Assembly (NCBI GenBank): GCA_947685225.1
Contig: CANTUV010000062.1
Location: 17,752,501 to 17,816,500, forward strand
Source: Garcia nutans
Lineage: Eukaryota; Streptophyta; Magnoliopsida; Malpighiales; Euphorbiaceae
Direction of reading: 5' to 3'
Length of the DNA stretch: 64,000 bases
This document shows, piece after piece, positions 41,219-52,560 of this stretch. A program made the position numbers and the translations under genes. The notes under the pieces were generated by a model. The model did not search any database, had not been told where the DNA came from, and worked only from the letters and a program-made list of their open reading frames with translations. The first letter of the stretch is position 1, and each line of letters opens with the position of its first letter.

Positions 41219-43416
41219 TGTGAGTAAGGATTTTTACCCCCACTCCCGATGAAATGGTTCTTGTGACTTCGGCACTGTTTAGGCTCGGAGCCTTAGAAAA
41301 CACGGACCTAATTCTAGAGAAAATGGAATCCACACCCGGATGGGCCGGGAAAAAAGAAAGGGGTGGATGACTCGATTCCTAAGGAATCCCCAACCCCCTA
41401 ATGGGTTCGGAAAGTTGGGTACGTGTGGGGAAGGTGAGAAATGGCCCAGCACCCCCCACAACGCCCGGTTCATTGGAACCGGCCTCCTTTACAGGTCTTA
41501 ATATTATAAAATTCTTAAATATAATAACATTATCCATATTACACACAATAATTAAAAGAAAGCATCATTATATTAAAATCAAAGCAATGTCCAAACAAAA
41601 CAAATAAATGGACACCCATCCAAGGAACATGTCCTTACATCACATGCCTAAATAGGACAGCCACCAAAAGGTAGAAACATGCCCTTTACATAGGTTCTAA
41701 AATAGAAAAGCAAATTAAATTACATGATTTTAACTAATGAAGTACCCATCAAGTGGAAACATACCTCTTACAACTTTTGGAAATCTAAATTAATTGATAA
41801 AAGTAAATAATCATTCATCATAAATAAATCATTCATCAAAGCTATTAATCAAAATAGAAAATAAACATCCATCCATGATAAATTAAATAAATCAAGTATT
41901 GAATTAATAAATTAAAGCATAAGAAATAAATCAAAGCATAATCAAGCATGGAATTGAATAAAGCAAATAAAAGTCCAATTATGGCTACTATGACTTTTTA
42001 TGGAATTAAAATAAATTAGGGTTTTATGTTTTAAAGGGTTAGTGAGACTCTTTGATTAACAAAATTAAGGTTTGAATGATGATATCATGAAACTAGGGTT
42101 TTAAACACTTTAAAATACTTTAATTTGTGATTTTTGGTTATTGGGTTCCTAAGCTATTGTGTAAAATTTAGGTTTTTATGTTTTTATGTTTTTTAATGTT
42201 TTAAAAGGATTAGGGTTCATAAAAATTAGGGTTTAAGGTTTTAAAAGGGTTAGTGTTCATTATTTAAAATTTTAGAAGTTGAATTTGGATTTGATATTTT
42301 GGAATTTAGGGTCTCGGTTGGTGAATAATTTTTAATAATTTGGAAATCAATTTGATAATTTCATGAAGTTTTATGAATTTAAACAAATAAATTAAAGTTT
42401 TTATAAGTAGAAAAGATGTTTTTTAAGGCTTTTTGAATGAAATAGAACCTACTTTAAAATTTTAAAAGAAGCAGAATTTACATCATAGTTTTGTTGAAAA
42501 ATATGTTCAATTAGAGTTTTAAGATTTTTAAGAAGAAAAAATAACAATTTTAAGCCTTTTGGAAGATAAACTAATGAAATAAGGTTTTTTTTGGCTTTAG
42601 AAAAAACTAAATTAAAATTTAAAGGTTTTTAATTTTGATTTCATAAATTTGCTACTGTGTAAAAAAAAACAATTAAAGAAAATTAATTAACACATACCTT
42701 CTTTTGATGATTTCTCTAAAACAATTCTTCTTGGATGAACTAGCTCCAAAGACAAGCCTTTTTTGCCTTTGAATCCTCTAAATCGTGCTGCTGCTGTTCC
42801 ATAAAAGAGTTGAATTGAATTTCTTCTTTTCCTTCCTTGATTTGGTTTCAAATTTTCCAAACTACTATTGGATTTTTGCCTCCCTTAAATTAATTGCCTT
42901 TGGTCCTTATTTATAGTGGTTTCAGGTTGTTTATTCCTAATTAGTTAAGGTAAGTAATATTAATGAAAAAAGAAGCCAAAACCTAATTGGATTAGGTTTC
43001 GAAAAATTTGCGTCGGAAAATTTGCACTGCAAAAAAAAACTGGTGCGGAAAAACTGCGCTGGCAAAAAAATCTGCTGCAGCTGGCTGCGGCAGCGTTGGC
43101 GGAGCAGGCCCGTAAGCTATTTCGCAGGCAGAAAATTTTTGCGTACGAAATAGCACAGTGATTTCTCCCACAGGAATTTCCTGAGGGCAAAATGCCCACG
43201 GGCCCGCGCGAGGATTTTTTGCTGCCGATTTTGTTTGACTTAGATTTTTATTTTTTGATTTTTATTTGTTTATTTCTATTTTTTATTAATAAAAATTAGA
43301 TACTAAAGCAAAAATTATTTAATAAAAATTATTTTGGACCAATTAGACAACAAAAATAATTTTAGACTAAATAAAATATTTTGGACCGGATTGGGTAAAA
43401 AAATTAAATGTCTACA
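41219..43416 (-). repeat. LTR-C, 3' LTR of element D (2198 bp)
   Basis: Minus strand TGTAGACATTTAATT... to ...TACTCACA. It is directly followed in the element by the polypurine tract GCAGAGGCAAAC (43428-43417). TATAAATAAG lies at 42915-42906 and GATTCCTAAGGAATC at 41374-41388. The left flank (…TTTGGACAG) is fragment E. Confidence 0.92.
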
Positions 43417-43428
43417 GTTTGCCTCTGC

Positions 43429-44330
43429 TTGAATAATCTGAAACCTTAGTGAAAGAGAGTGAAAAGCAATAAGACTTTACTTTTGATGAAACAGTTGAGG
43501 CTTTGGGTTCTGGACCCGGTTCGTGTTTTGGACTCAAGGATAATTCTAGGTTCTAGACCTAAAGAAAATTTGGGTTCTGGACCCGATTTGAGTTCTGGAC
43601 TCAAAGAAAATTCTAGGTTCTGGACCTAAGAAAAATTTGGGTTCTGGACCCGGTTCGAGTTCTGGACTCAATGATAATTCTAGGTTCTAGACCTAAGAAA
43701 AATTTGGGTTCAGGACTCAAGGATAATTCTAGGTTCTAGACGTAAAGAAAATTTGGGTTCTGGACCCGGTTCGAGTTCTGGACTCAAGGATAATTCTATG
43801 TTCTGGATCTAATGGTAAACTTGGGTTCTGGAACCGGTTTGAGTTCTGGACTCAAGGATAATTCTAGGTTCTAAACCTAAGGAAAATTTGGGTTCTGGAC
43901 TCGAGCTAAGTTCTAGACTTAAAAATAATTATAGGTTCTGGACCTAATGGTAAACTTGGGTTCTGGACCCGGTTTGAGTTCTGGACTCAAGGATAATTCT
44001 AGGTTCTGGACCAAAGGAAAACTTTGGGTTCTGGACCCGAGAGATTTGAATACTCGATCCTAAACTAGACTCGGATACTCGATCCTATCTGGATTCAGAT
44101 ACTCGATCCTAAACTAGATTAGGATACTCGATCCTAACTAGATTGGGATATTCGGCACTAAATTGATTTGATTTGGGTACTTGGGCCCAAGATTGGGCAC
44201 TTGGACGGAAGATTGGGTACTTGGACCCGAGCTTGAATTGACTTGGGTACTTGGACCCAGGACTGATTTGATTTGGGTACTTGGAACCCAGATTGGGTAC
44301 TTGGACCCGAGAATGAATTTGACTATTCTT
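43429..44330. repeat. Minisatellites in element D
   Basis: Inverted counterparts of the element A arrays: the 67-bp type (GTTCTGGACCCGGTTCGAGT, about 43500-44035), the TACTCGATCCTAA type (44040-44160) and the GGGTACTTGGACCC type (44160-44320). The middle array is much shorter than in A, showing copy-number change since the common ancestor. Confidence 0.85.
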
Positions 44331-44459
44331 TTATCAGTTGAGAAGTCTGACTGCTCCAGATGTTCTATGAATTGTGATCCTTCACCCTCAGAATGGATCT
44401 TCACCTTTGGAGATCGAGTCTTCACCCTTGAAAATGGATCTTTATCCTTGGAGATCGGG

Positions 44460-44930
44460 GTCTTCTTTGTTCTTTGAAGATGGGAGTGACACGGCCAGTG
44501 GCTTGGCCGTGTCTCCTGGATGTGTCAACTCCTGTGTCTTTTCTTTCTTTGCTTGGTCCTTCTTGACTTTGCCCCTTAGGAGAGACACGGCTAGTCGCTT
44601 GGCCGTGTCACCTGCCAGTGTCACCTACTATTTCTTTTCTGTCTTTGCTTGGTCCTTCTTGACTTTTCCCCTTAGGAGAGACACGGCCAGTGGCTTGGCC
44701 GTGTCGCTTGCCAGTGTCACCTACTGTTTCTTTTCTTTGTTTGCTTGGTCCTTCTTGACTTTGCCCCTTAAGAGAGACACGACCAGTAGCTTCGTCGTGT
44801 CGCCTGCCAGTGTCACCTACTGTTTCTTTTCTTTCTTTGCTTGGTCCTTCTTGTCTTTGCCCCTTAGGAGAGACACGACCAATAGCTTGGCCATGTCGCC
44901 TGCCAGTGTCACCTACTGTTTATTTTCTTT
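44460..44930. repeat. 96-bp tandem repeat with GGCCGTGTC hairpins in element D
   Basis: Units start at CTTAGG/CTTAAG at 44575, 44671, 44767 and 44863, an exact 96-bp period, with a diverged unit before them (from ~44480). Each has a hairpin GACACGGCCAGTGGCTTGGCCGTGTC or decayed form, then GCCAGTGTCACCTACTGTTT and TTTGCTTGGTCCTTCTTGAC. Since 96 is divisible by three, it yields an apparent 199-codon frame (44374-44973) that is not a gene. It sits just upstream of the acceptor for the next antisense exon. Confidence 0.9.
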
Positions 44931-44954
44931 CTTTGATTCTTTAATGATTGTTGC

Positions 44955-45500
44955 AAACTGTTGGATCGTTTGATCACGAGGCTGGACCTTCTTTCACTGC
45001 CCCTTCATTTATTCATTCTAACCTGCCGGATACGCCATCTCATCCGTAGGGTATCGGTGTGAACTAGCTGGTACGTTCCTCATTTCATAAAAGTTTATGC
45101 TATATGTATGCATGATTATGTATGCTCTTACCTTTTCCTTCTTGGCTCACAGCGGATGCTTGAAGAACAAAATAAGAAACTTCAAGAAGAGTTGGCTACA
45201 AGTCGTCAGCAAGCATCTCATTTTGAAAGCTTATATCATCAATCCGAACAAAATTTTCGTGACTTCTGATTTCAAGGAATGAGGGATCCCGGTGCTTCTT
45301 CATCAAGAGGCCTCCAGACTGATGACCATGAGATCCTTTCATCTGCTTCTGATGAGGACCATGATAAATCGGAACTCCAAGGCAATAGGGATTTTAGTGC
45401 TTCTGCTTCGGATGATCCCGGGATGAGTAATTTGCCCCCTCCTCCAACAGGCGACAATTTTCTCAAGTCTTTATTTGGTGACCTACCACCACCCTCTTAG
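44955..45500 (+). pseudogene. Antisense coiled-coil exons of the PMD-type gene in element D
   Basis: Opposite to pol. After TGATTGTTGCAA (the acceptor AG of A and E is changed to AA here) comes an exon with RLDLLSLPLH-type sequence, with TAG stops at about 45046 and 45064. Then the GTACGTTCC donor (~45071) and an intron to TTGGCTCACAG (about 45151). The terminal exon MLEEQNKKLQEELATSRQQA...PPPPTGDNFLKSLFGDLPPP ends at 45500. Same structure as in A (34492-35060) and E (40712-41135). Confidence 0.58.
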
Positions 45501-45719
45501 TGATATGTAAATGTTGTAGCAAACATTGTACAATAATGAAAAACATACAATTTTCCTCTTTACTGCAATCCTTCTTCTTCTTCTCTTTTTTTTTTACCGC
45601 TCTAACTTTTGCCTAGTCCACCCATGCGGGTTTTCAGAACTAGTGAGCCGTCCTAATTTTTGCCTAAGCTGCCCTTGCGGGTTTTCAACTTAGCGGACTC
45701 TTTTTTTTTTAAATTTAAT

Positions 45720-46130
45720 TCTTTCTTCACAGATTTGGCTTCAGGAGCATCTTTGTTTGCTTGATACTCCCTCCATGGACTTTGCCAGATACCTGCCACG
45801 TCATCATTCTGCTAGAAAGCTACTCCATCCTGCTTCTTCATATGCTGATTGGGTCGACTAGATCTACTCATGCTCTGAAGTAAATGTCCGTTGGTTGGTA
45901 CCTTGGTGGAAGATTTCTCGTATCACCATGCGGACATACTTGATGTACGTTCCTCTTGCTCTCTTCGTCAAGGTACATGCTATGATCCTCGCTGACTTGG
46001 GCGTCAGTATGGAGCAGAGCCTCGTGATTCTGACTTTGCTCCTGACCTAGACATGCCTTGCTTGACTGAAGCCTACTTGGATTGGTTAAGGCAAAGCTGG
46101 CCTGCACATTACACTTATAGACTACCATAG
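45720..46130 (+). pseudogene. Antisense PMD-like C-terminal exon in element D
   Basis: The counterpart of 33856-34311 in A. TTCTTTCTTCACAG (about 45720-45733) is a good splice acceptor, followed by IWLQEHLCLLDTPSMDFARY, SARKLLHPASSYADWVD and VRWLVPWWKISRITMRTYLM. A TAG after YADWVD and a frameshift near 45960 disable it. Confidence 0.5.
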
Positions 46131-46534
46131 ATTTTACATTTGTCAATTCATAAAGTGTTTTGTTAGGATGAAAAATAGCTAAAGTAATTAAAGATGTTTC
46201 TTTTCCATTTATAATTTGTTATCCCCTTTTGCAATTATGATTATTTATTTCATCCATATCTGGTCAAATACTTATAATAGTGCACATAGAACAAATTTAA
46301 TTATTAATTCTGTTTTATTAAATTGGGGAACAACCAAACATAAAGCCAGTATACACAAGATCACTCCTGTTGCCAATTAGCCCTTTCAGGTTTTCTAATT
46401 GACGATTTTCTCTAATTTAGCCCTAATTGTTGCCTAGCCCGCCCTTTCGAGTTTTCGAAACTAGCGGACTGCTCTAACTTTTGCCTAGGCCGCCCTTTTT
46501 GGGTTTTCAACCTAGCGAGCTCTTTCTTTTTTTT

Positions 46535-47728
46535 TCATACATAAAACTCATTCAACCTGTCAATGTTTACAGGCTCACTAAATTTGTTCCCATCCATGTT
46601 TGATAACTTCATTGCACCTTTGCTCATGACTTGTTTCACGACATATGGCCCTTCCCAGCTAGGTCTGAACTTCCCTCTTGGATCAGATACATTAGGCTTA
46701 CATTGCTTCAACACCAAATCCCCAACTCTGAATTTTCTGACCTTGACCCTTCTATTGTAGGCCCGAGCTATCTTCTTTTGATACAGTTGGTGATGATACA
46801 ATGCCTTTAACCTTCTCTCTTATAGTAGAGCTAACTTAGTGTATCTGCTTGCTATCCATTCCGTTTCAGGCAATTCAGCTTCCAAGACTACTCTTAACGA
46901 CTTGATCTCGATTTCAATTGGCAATACCGCTCCCATCCCAAAAACCAAAGAGAACGGTGTCATTCCAGTAAGTGTTCGCACACTCATCCTATATCCCCAT
47001 AAAGCAAAAAGAAGCATTTCCGACCAGTCCCTGTAAGTCTTAGTCATCTTGGACAGAATTTGCTTAATTGTCTTGTTCGTTGCTTCTACTGCACCATTAG
47101 TCTTTGGTCTATAAGGAGAGGATCGATGATGATGGATTTGGTACTTGGAGAATAATTCCTTAACCGCTCCTTGAAACTGTACTCTATTGTCTGATATCAC
47201 ACTGTGCGGGACCCCATATCTGCAGATGAGATTCTTTTCAATAAACCTAGCCATTTGACTTGCACCCAGCTTGTTGAAGGATTCAGCTTCGACCCATTTT
47301 GAAAAATAATCAACTGCTACTACAATGAAACGGTGACCGTTTGAGGCTGTCGGATGTATTTCTCCTATAATGTCGATACCCCAGGTGGAAAATGGCCAGG
47401 GTGAAGACATTGAATGCAGTTCTTCAGGAGGCATATGATTCAAGTTACCATACATCTGACATTGCTGGCACTTCTTTACAAATTCAATACAGTCTTTCTC
47501 CATGGTCAACCAATAGTAACCTTGTCGGATAATCTTCTTAACTAGGGCCAAACCACTCATGTGCGGACCGCAACTTCCCGCATGTATTTTAGACATGATG
47601 CACTCCACTTCAGGCTTTCTTAAACATCTCAAATGCACTCCATCAGGCCATCTTCGGTATAACTCTCCATGGAAGGTGATGTATTCCAATGACCACTTTC
47701 TTATGGCTCTTCTCTCTTTCTTTGTTAC
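46535..47728 (-). pseudogene. Element D integrase
   Basis: From the Tekay-3 boundary down: HLRCLRKPEVECIMSKIHAG, the HHCC finger (HAGSCGPHMSG...CQQCQ), WGIDIIGEIHPTASNGHRF, VISDNRVQFQGAVKELFSKY (Arg replaces Gly after the catalytic Asp-Asn), and NGAVEATNKTIKQ with the catalytic Glu. A TAA at about 46817 stops the frame (GAA in A). The C-terminal block 46801-46535 holds VRKFRVGDLVLKQCKP and WEGPYVVKQV. The end repeats the CTAGGCAAAAGTTAG motif. Confidence 0.88.
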
Positions 47729-50223
47729 TGTAACACCCCTATACCCCGTATACGTACATAGCATGCTAATACAATCGTAATATACGTATACTGAATATAG
47801 AAATGTCATGGTATTCTTAACAAATGACTCATCCCTTTTTTAAAAACATGAAACAAATTTAAAACATTTATAAGAAATTACAAAAGACAAAAGATAAAAT
47901 GTTTATTTAAAAACAGCGGAAACTGTAACAAGTATTTACAAATTTATATACATTAAAATTCAAGTTTTACAAAACACAAACTATATACATATTTGGCAGT
48001 AAGTCTTCGATCATTAAGCTTCACTATCTCCACCTCAAAAACTAGCCTCTATCTGGCCTAGCTGAACTCTCCGGTTCTTCCTTGTTTCCTGCGCGATAAA
48101 TCATAATCGCGCTAAGCCAACGACTTAGTGGTACAATTTATAATAACATTATGTTTTGATGCAATACAATGCCAATATAATATGTTCAAACATTACATTC
48201 TATACATAAGAATATTACATATCAAAGTCATACATTGAATCTCATTAATCATTAGTTTCACCATTCATAAGTCACATTTAAACAAAGACAAGCATGGGCC
48301 CAAAGACACTAATATGCCATTCAACTTTCAGAGTTAATGTTTTGGTTCAATTATCACATTTATCATTATCATTATCACAACTAGGCTTCAAGGATTTAGG
48401 TTCAACCAAGCTTCAAGGGGAACAAAGCATGCTAAGTATCAACCCAACTTGGCTTCAAGAACCAAACCCAACCTAGCTTTAAGGGTTGTAACATCTCAAT
48501 TAGGCTTCAAGGACTAGACCCAACCAAGCTTCAAGGGGAGTAAAACATGTTAAACTTCAATCCAACTTGGCTTCAAGGATCAAGCCCAACCTAACTTCAA
48601 GAGATTGTTACTATTAGGCATGCCACCAACAACAAAACTCTGAAAATGAATAACATATTAGACACACAATTCATTTATTATTTCATTATCAATTACATTC
48701 TCAATTCTCATCACCATCTAGGCAAACATGCCCCACTTATCTCAATTGAATCATCATAGCCAAGCACAATGGCTTCACATCTCATTTGATTTATCATAGC
48801 CAATCACAATGGCTTAATATCACCTCAATACAATTCATCATACCATCATATCTTTCACATTTCATATTCCATATTTCATATAAACAAACATGCCTTAATC
48901 ATCTCATTATATTTCAACTCATTATTTAAATACTCAAAATCAATTTCATTGAACATCCATTAAGAATGATCATCATTGGTACATATACATAGCAATTTAC
49001 ATTATTCATATGCATCATCAATGTTCACATTATATCAATCATAACATTAACAATAAGCATCAACAATACATTAGGTTTCTTAATACATTTGCAATCAAAT
49101 GTATGTTAAATCTCAGCATCATATAAATGTATGCAATAATGTAGTTTGTACTTACCTTAAGCCAACACTTATACAACTCTATAAACTTCCTTCTTCCAAG
49201 AATTCTTCACTTCTCAATTTAGGTCAAATCACTTCCTTCAAAAACCTAATCCAAAATGATACAATACATGAATTCCAATACAATTTATCACTTATTAACC
49301 TCATCTTAGATCTCTATAACACACATTACAACTCAACACCACATGATATAGCCCACGGCCGTGGCCACCCCAACCCCCACGGGCGTGGGGTAGAAAACAA
49401 TTCTGCCCAAATTGTTCAACACCCCCACGGCCATGGCACCAAAGGGCCACGGGCGTGGCATCCAGAATGCTACTGCCTTCGACCAAATTCACATATTCTA
49501 GGCTTACAACTCCAACAAACACAAACAACATGAAGATCTATGAAAATAATCAATCAAACTCAAGTTAAACATCACTTACCACTTCAAAACCTTAAAACAA
49601 ACTCAACTCAAACACTTCCAATATCAACACCAACTTAACTTCTTAACTTAAAATCAATTCCAATACTTATAAACACACCACAAACAAACCTAATCATACC
49701 ATCAACAACAATACATCAACCTCAAACACAACTTCAAAAAGAACAAAAGAAATAAAGAGAGAAAACTTACCAAAATAAGGAAACTTCTTGGATTTCCTCT
49801 TAATCACTTGAAAACTCCTTCAATTTGAGCTTTAACCACCAACTCACTCTTGCTCTCTCTCTTGTTTAGGATGGCCGGCCAACAATGGAGAAGGAAAGAA
49901 GAAGAAATGAAGAAAGTCAACTTTCTCATCTCTTTAAACCTCCACCAAGCAATTTAAAAAGAGAATTACCTATATACCCTTTTCTATATAATTAAACTCC
50001 TTTTTACTTAATATCCTTTTTAGTAATTTCATAAGTAACAAAATAAATATCTTCTTCCTTTGACCACTCATTTTGACTTGTATATATGTTATATATATTC
50101 CCATATACACAATACATACACTTTCCCCTATATTTCTTTTCTCTTCCAAAATTAACATATACATTCAATTCCAATTAAAACAATAATATTAAAACTGCCA
50201 GGGTATACATTGGGATATTACAA
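47729..50223 (-). repeat. Tekay-3 3' LTR (2495 bp)
   Basis: TGTAACACCCCTATACCCCG to GGATATTACA. It contains the double stem-loop at 48091-48128, a ~119-bp tandem duplication (48379 and 48498, motif TAGGCTTCAAGGA), and a GC-rich palindromic cluster at 49352-49460 (CCCACGGCCGTGG, CCCACGGGCGTGGGG, CCACGGCCATGG). Open frames 48294-49533 recur in the partner LTR and are LTR sequence. Confidence 0.95.
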
Positions 50224-50248
50224 TTCTCCCCCTCTAAAAAGAAATTTC
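50224..50248 (-). other. Polypurine tract, Tekay-3
   Basis: Minus strand ...TTTTTAGAGGGGGAGAAT adjacent to the 3' LTR, matching Tekay-2 at 21794-21818. Confidence 0.85.
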
Positions 50249-50268
50249 ATCCTCAAAATTACCTGATA

Positions 50269-51501
50269 TCAAGTCTGAAATAATTGAGGATACTGATCTT
50301 GCATTGCTTGCTCACTTTCCCAAGTTGCCTCTTCTCTTCCATGATTTTTCCATAGAACCTTCACCAATGGCACTTTCTTATTCCTCAACTCTTTCACTTC
50401 ATGTGCCAAAATAGCAATTGGTTCTTCTTCAAACGTTAGATTCGGACTCACTTTAATGGATTCAACTGATAGAATATGAGATGGATCTGATCTATACCTC
50501 CACAACATAGAAACATGGAATACATTATGGATTATATCCAACTCGGGTGGCAAAGCAAGCCGATAAGCAACTGGTCCAATTCTTTCTAACACTTCATACG
50601 GACCAATAAAACGAGGACTCAGCTTCCCTTTCCGACCAAATCTTAAAATTTTCTTCCAAGGAGACACTTTCAAAAATACTTTATCTCCAATATCAAACTC
50701 TATGTCTATCCTTTTTAAGTCTGAATAAGATTTCTGTCGGTCTGAAGCTGCTTTCAACCGATCCCGAATTATCTTTACTTTCTCTTCAGTTTCTTTAACC
50801 AAATCAGAACCAATTAATTTGCCCTCTCCAATTTCATTCCAACATAAAGGAGTTCTGCATCTTCTATCATATAGTGCCTCAAATGGTGCCATACCTATAC
50901 TGGATTGGTGACTGTTGTTGTAAGCAAATTCCACTAGTGGCAAAAATCTATCCCAACTTCCAGAGAAATCAATGACACAGCTTCTCAACATATCCTCAAT
51001 AATCTGTATCACTCTCTCTAAATGCCCATCTGTCTGTGGATGAAAAGCAGTACTAAAGTGCAATCGAGAACCTAAAGTCCCATGTAAACTTTTCCAAAAC
51101 CTCGAAGTAAACCGGGGATCTCGATCAGACACTAAAGAGATTGGGACTCCATGTAGCTTTACTATTTCACTTACATACAGCTCTGCCAATCTTTCAAGAG
51201 AGTAGTCCCTTCTAACAGGAAGAAAATGAGCTGTCTTTGTCAACCGATCCACAATCACCCAAATAGCATCATGCTTCTTCTGAGTCAATGGCAAACCAGA
51301 TACAAAATCCATTGTTTCTCTCTCCCATTTCCATTCAGGCATTGTCAAAGGTTGAAGCAACCCTGTTGGAACTTGATGCTCAGCTTTCACCCTCTGGCAA
51401 GTGAGACATTTGGACACAATTTCTGCTATGTCTCTCTTCATACCAGACCACCAATAATGTTGTCTCAAATCATGGTACATCTTTGTACTACCCGGATGCA
51501 T
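50269..51501 (-). CDS. Tekay-3 integrase with chromodomain (open block, ~410 codons)
   Basis: Open from MHPGSTKMYHDLRQHYWW: the HHCC finger (CLTCQRVKAEHQ), DDE core (DAIWVIVDRLTKTAHF, VSDRDPRFTSRFWKSL, TAFHPQTDGHLERVIQ), GPY/F module (KLSPRFIGPYEVLERIGPVA) and chromodomain-like tail (EEPIAILAHEVKELRNKKVP...ATWESEQAM). It is intact across all catalytic residues. It is cut from RNase H by a TAA at 51513-51511 that is shared with Tekay-2. As part of a polyprotein it would need readthrough or trans supply. Confidence 0.9.
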   Translation of the reverse strand: MHPGSTKMYHDLRQHYWWSGMKRDIAEIVSKCLTCQRVKAEHQVPTGLLQPLTMPEWKWERETMDFVSGLPLTQKKHDAIWVIVDRLTKTAHFLPVRRDYSLERLAELYVSEIVKLHGVPISLVSDRDPRFTSRFWKSLHGTLGSRLHFSTAFHPQTDGHLERVIQIIEDMLRSCVIDFSGSWDRFLPLVEFAYNNSHQSSIGMAPFEALYDRRCRTPLCWNEIGEGKLIGSDLVKETEEKVKIIRDRLKAASDRQKSYSDLKRIDIEFDIGDKVFLKVSPWKKILRFGRKGKLSPRFIGPYEVLERIGPVAYRLALPPELDIIHNVFHVSMLWRYRSDPSHILSVESIKVSPNLTFEEEPIAILAHEVKELRNKKVPLVKVLWKNHGREEATWESEQAMQDQYPQLFQT

Positions 51502-51510
51502 AGCAAAAAT

Positions 51511-52545
51511 TTATTGGTGTGCCTCTTCTAAAATAATCTTTTTCAAACTATCATCATCAGGTACACACAATCTATCCTTAAACCAAAGACTACCATCATT
51601 CTTCACAAAGAAATCTATGCTCTTTCCATTTTGGCAATCTAATACAATCTTCTGAATTTTCTCATCCGCTAGTTGAGCCTCCTTTATCTGATCCAACAAT
51701 ACTGGTCTCAACTGTAACTGAGCTAGCAATGCTCCATCATCACATGATTCAAAATTAGCATGTAACGCTCTTAACTCAACAAGCAACGAGAGTGAATACA
51801 CTGCCAAACCTGTTAAAGACTTCCGACTCAAGGCATCAGCAACTACATTCGCCTTACCAGGATGGTAATCAATCAAGCAGTCGTAATCTTTGATCAACTC
51901 TAACCATCGTCTTTGCCGAAGATTTAGCTCTTTTTGAACACCCAAATATTTTAAACTTTTGTGATTCGTAAAGATAAAACATTTCTCCCCATATAAGTAG
52001 TGTCGCCAAATCTTCAAAGCGAATACTATAGCTGCCAACTCCAAATCATGAGTCGGATAATTAAGCTCATGCGGCTTCAACTGTCGAGAAGCATATGCTA
52101 CAACTTTACCCTCTTGCATCAAGACACATCCTAAACCATTATGTGAAGCATCACTATAAATCACATATGGTTTATTTTCCACAAGTAAAGTAAGAACAGG
52201 TGCTTGAGTCAACATTTCTTGCAACTGTTCAAAACTAGCTTGACACTGATCCGTCCACACAAATCTAACTCCCTTCCGAAGCAATCTGGTGAGTGGAGTA
52301 GCTATTAAAGAAAAACCTTTCACAAACCGTCGGTAATAGCCTGCCAAACCCAGAAAACTCCTAACTTCAGTTACAGATTTTGGTGGATTCCAATTCAAAA
52401 TAGCTTCAACTTTACTTGGATCAACTCTCATACCATCTGCTGAAACTATATGACCCAGAAAAGTCACTTGGTCAAGCCAAAACTCACATTTTGACAGCTT
52501 AGCATACAACTGCTTCTCTCTCAGAATCTGCAACACAATCCGCAA
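51511..52545 (-). pseudogene. Tekay-3 RT thumb and RNase H
   Basis: Continuous from RIVLQILREKQLYAKLSKCE through FLGHIVSADGMRVDPSKVEA and GLAGYYRRFVKGFSLIATPL (thumb). RNase H follows: VIYSDASHNGLGCVLMQEGK, THDLELAAIVFALKIWRHYL and NVVADALSRKSL. It ends ILEEAHQ then TAA. A GAG-to-TAG change (52560-52558) separates it from the RT block. RNase H catalytic D-E-D are visible. Confidence 0.9.
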
Positions 52546-52560
52546 ATGCTTGTCATGCTC

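Noticed and set aside
44374..44973. A 199-codon open frame
   Set aside because: It follows the 96-bp tandem repeat. The period is divisible by three, so one stop-free unit makes every unit stop-free. The opposite-strand and flanking context give no protein homology.
48294..49533. Conserved frames repeated at 55606-56845
   Set aside because: Identical because they lie in the paired Tekay-3 LTRs, not because a protein is conserved.
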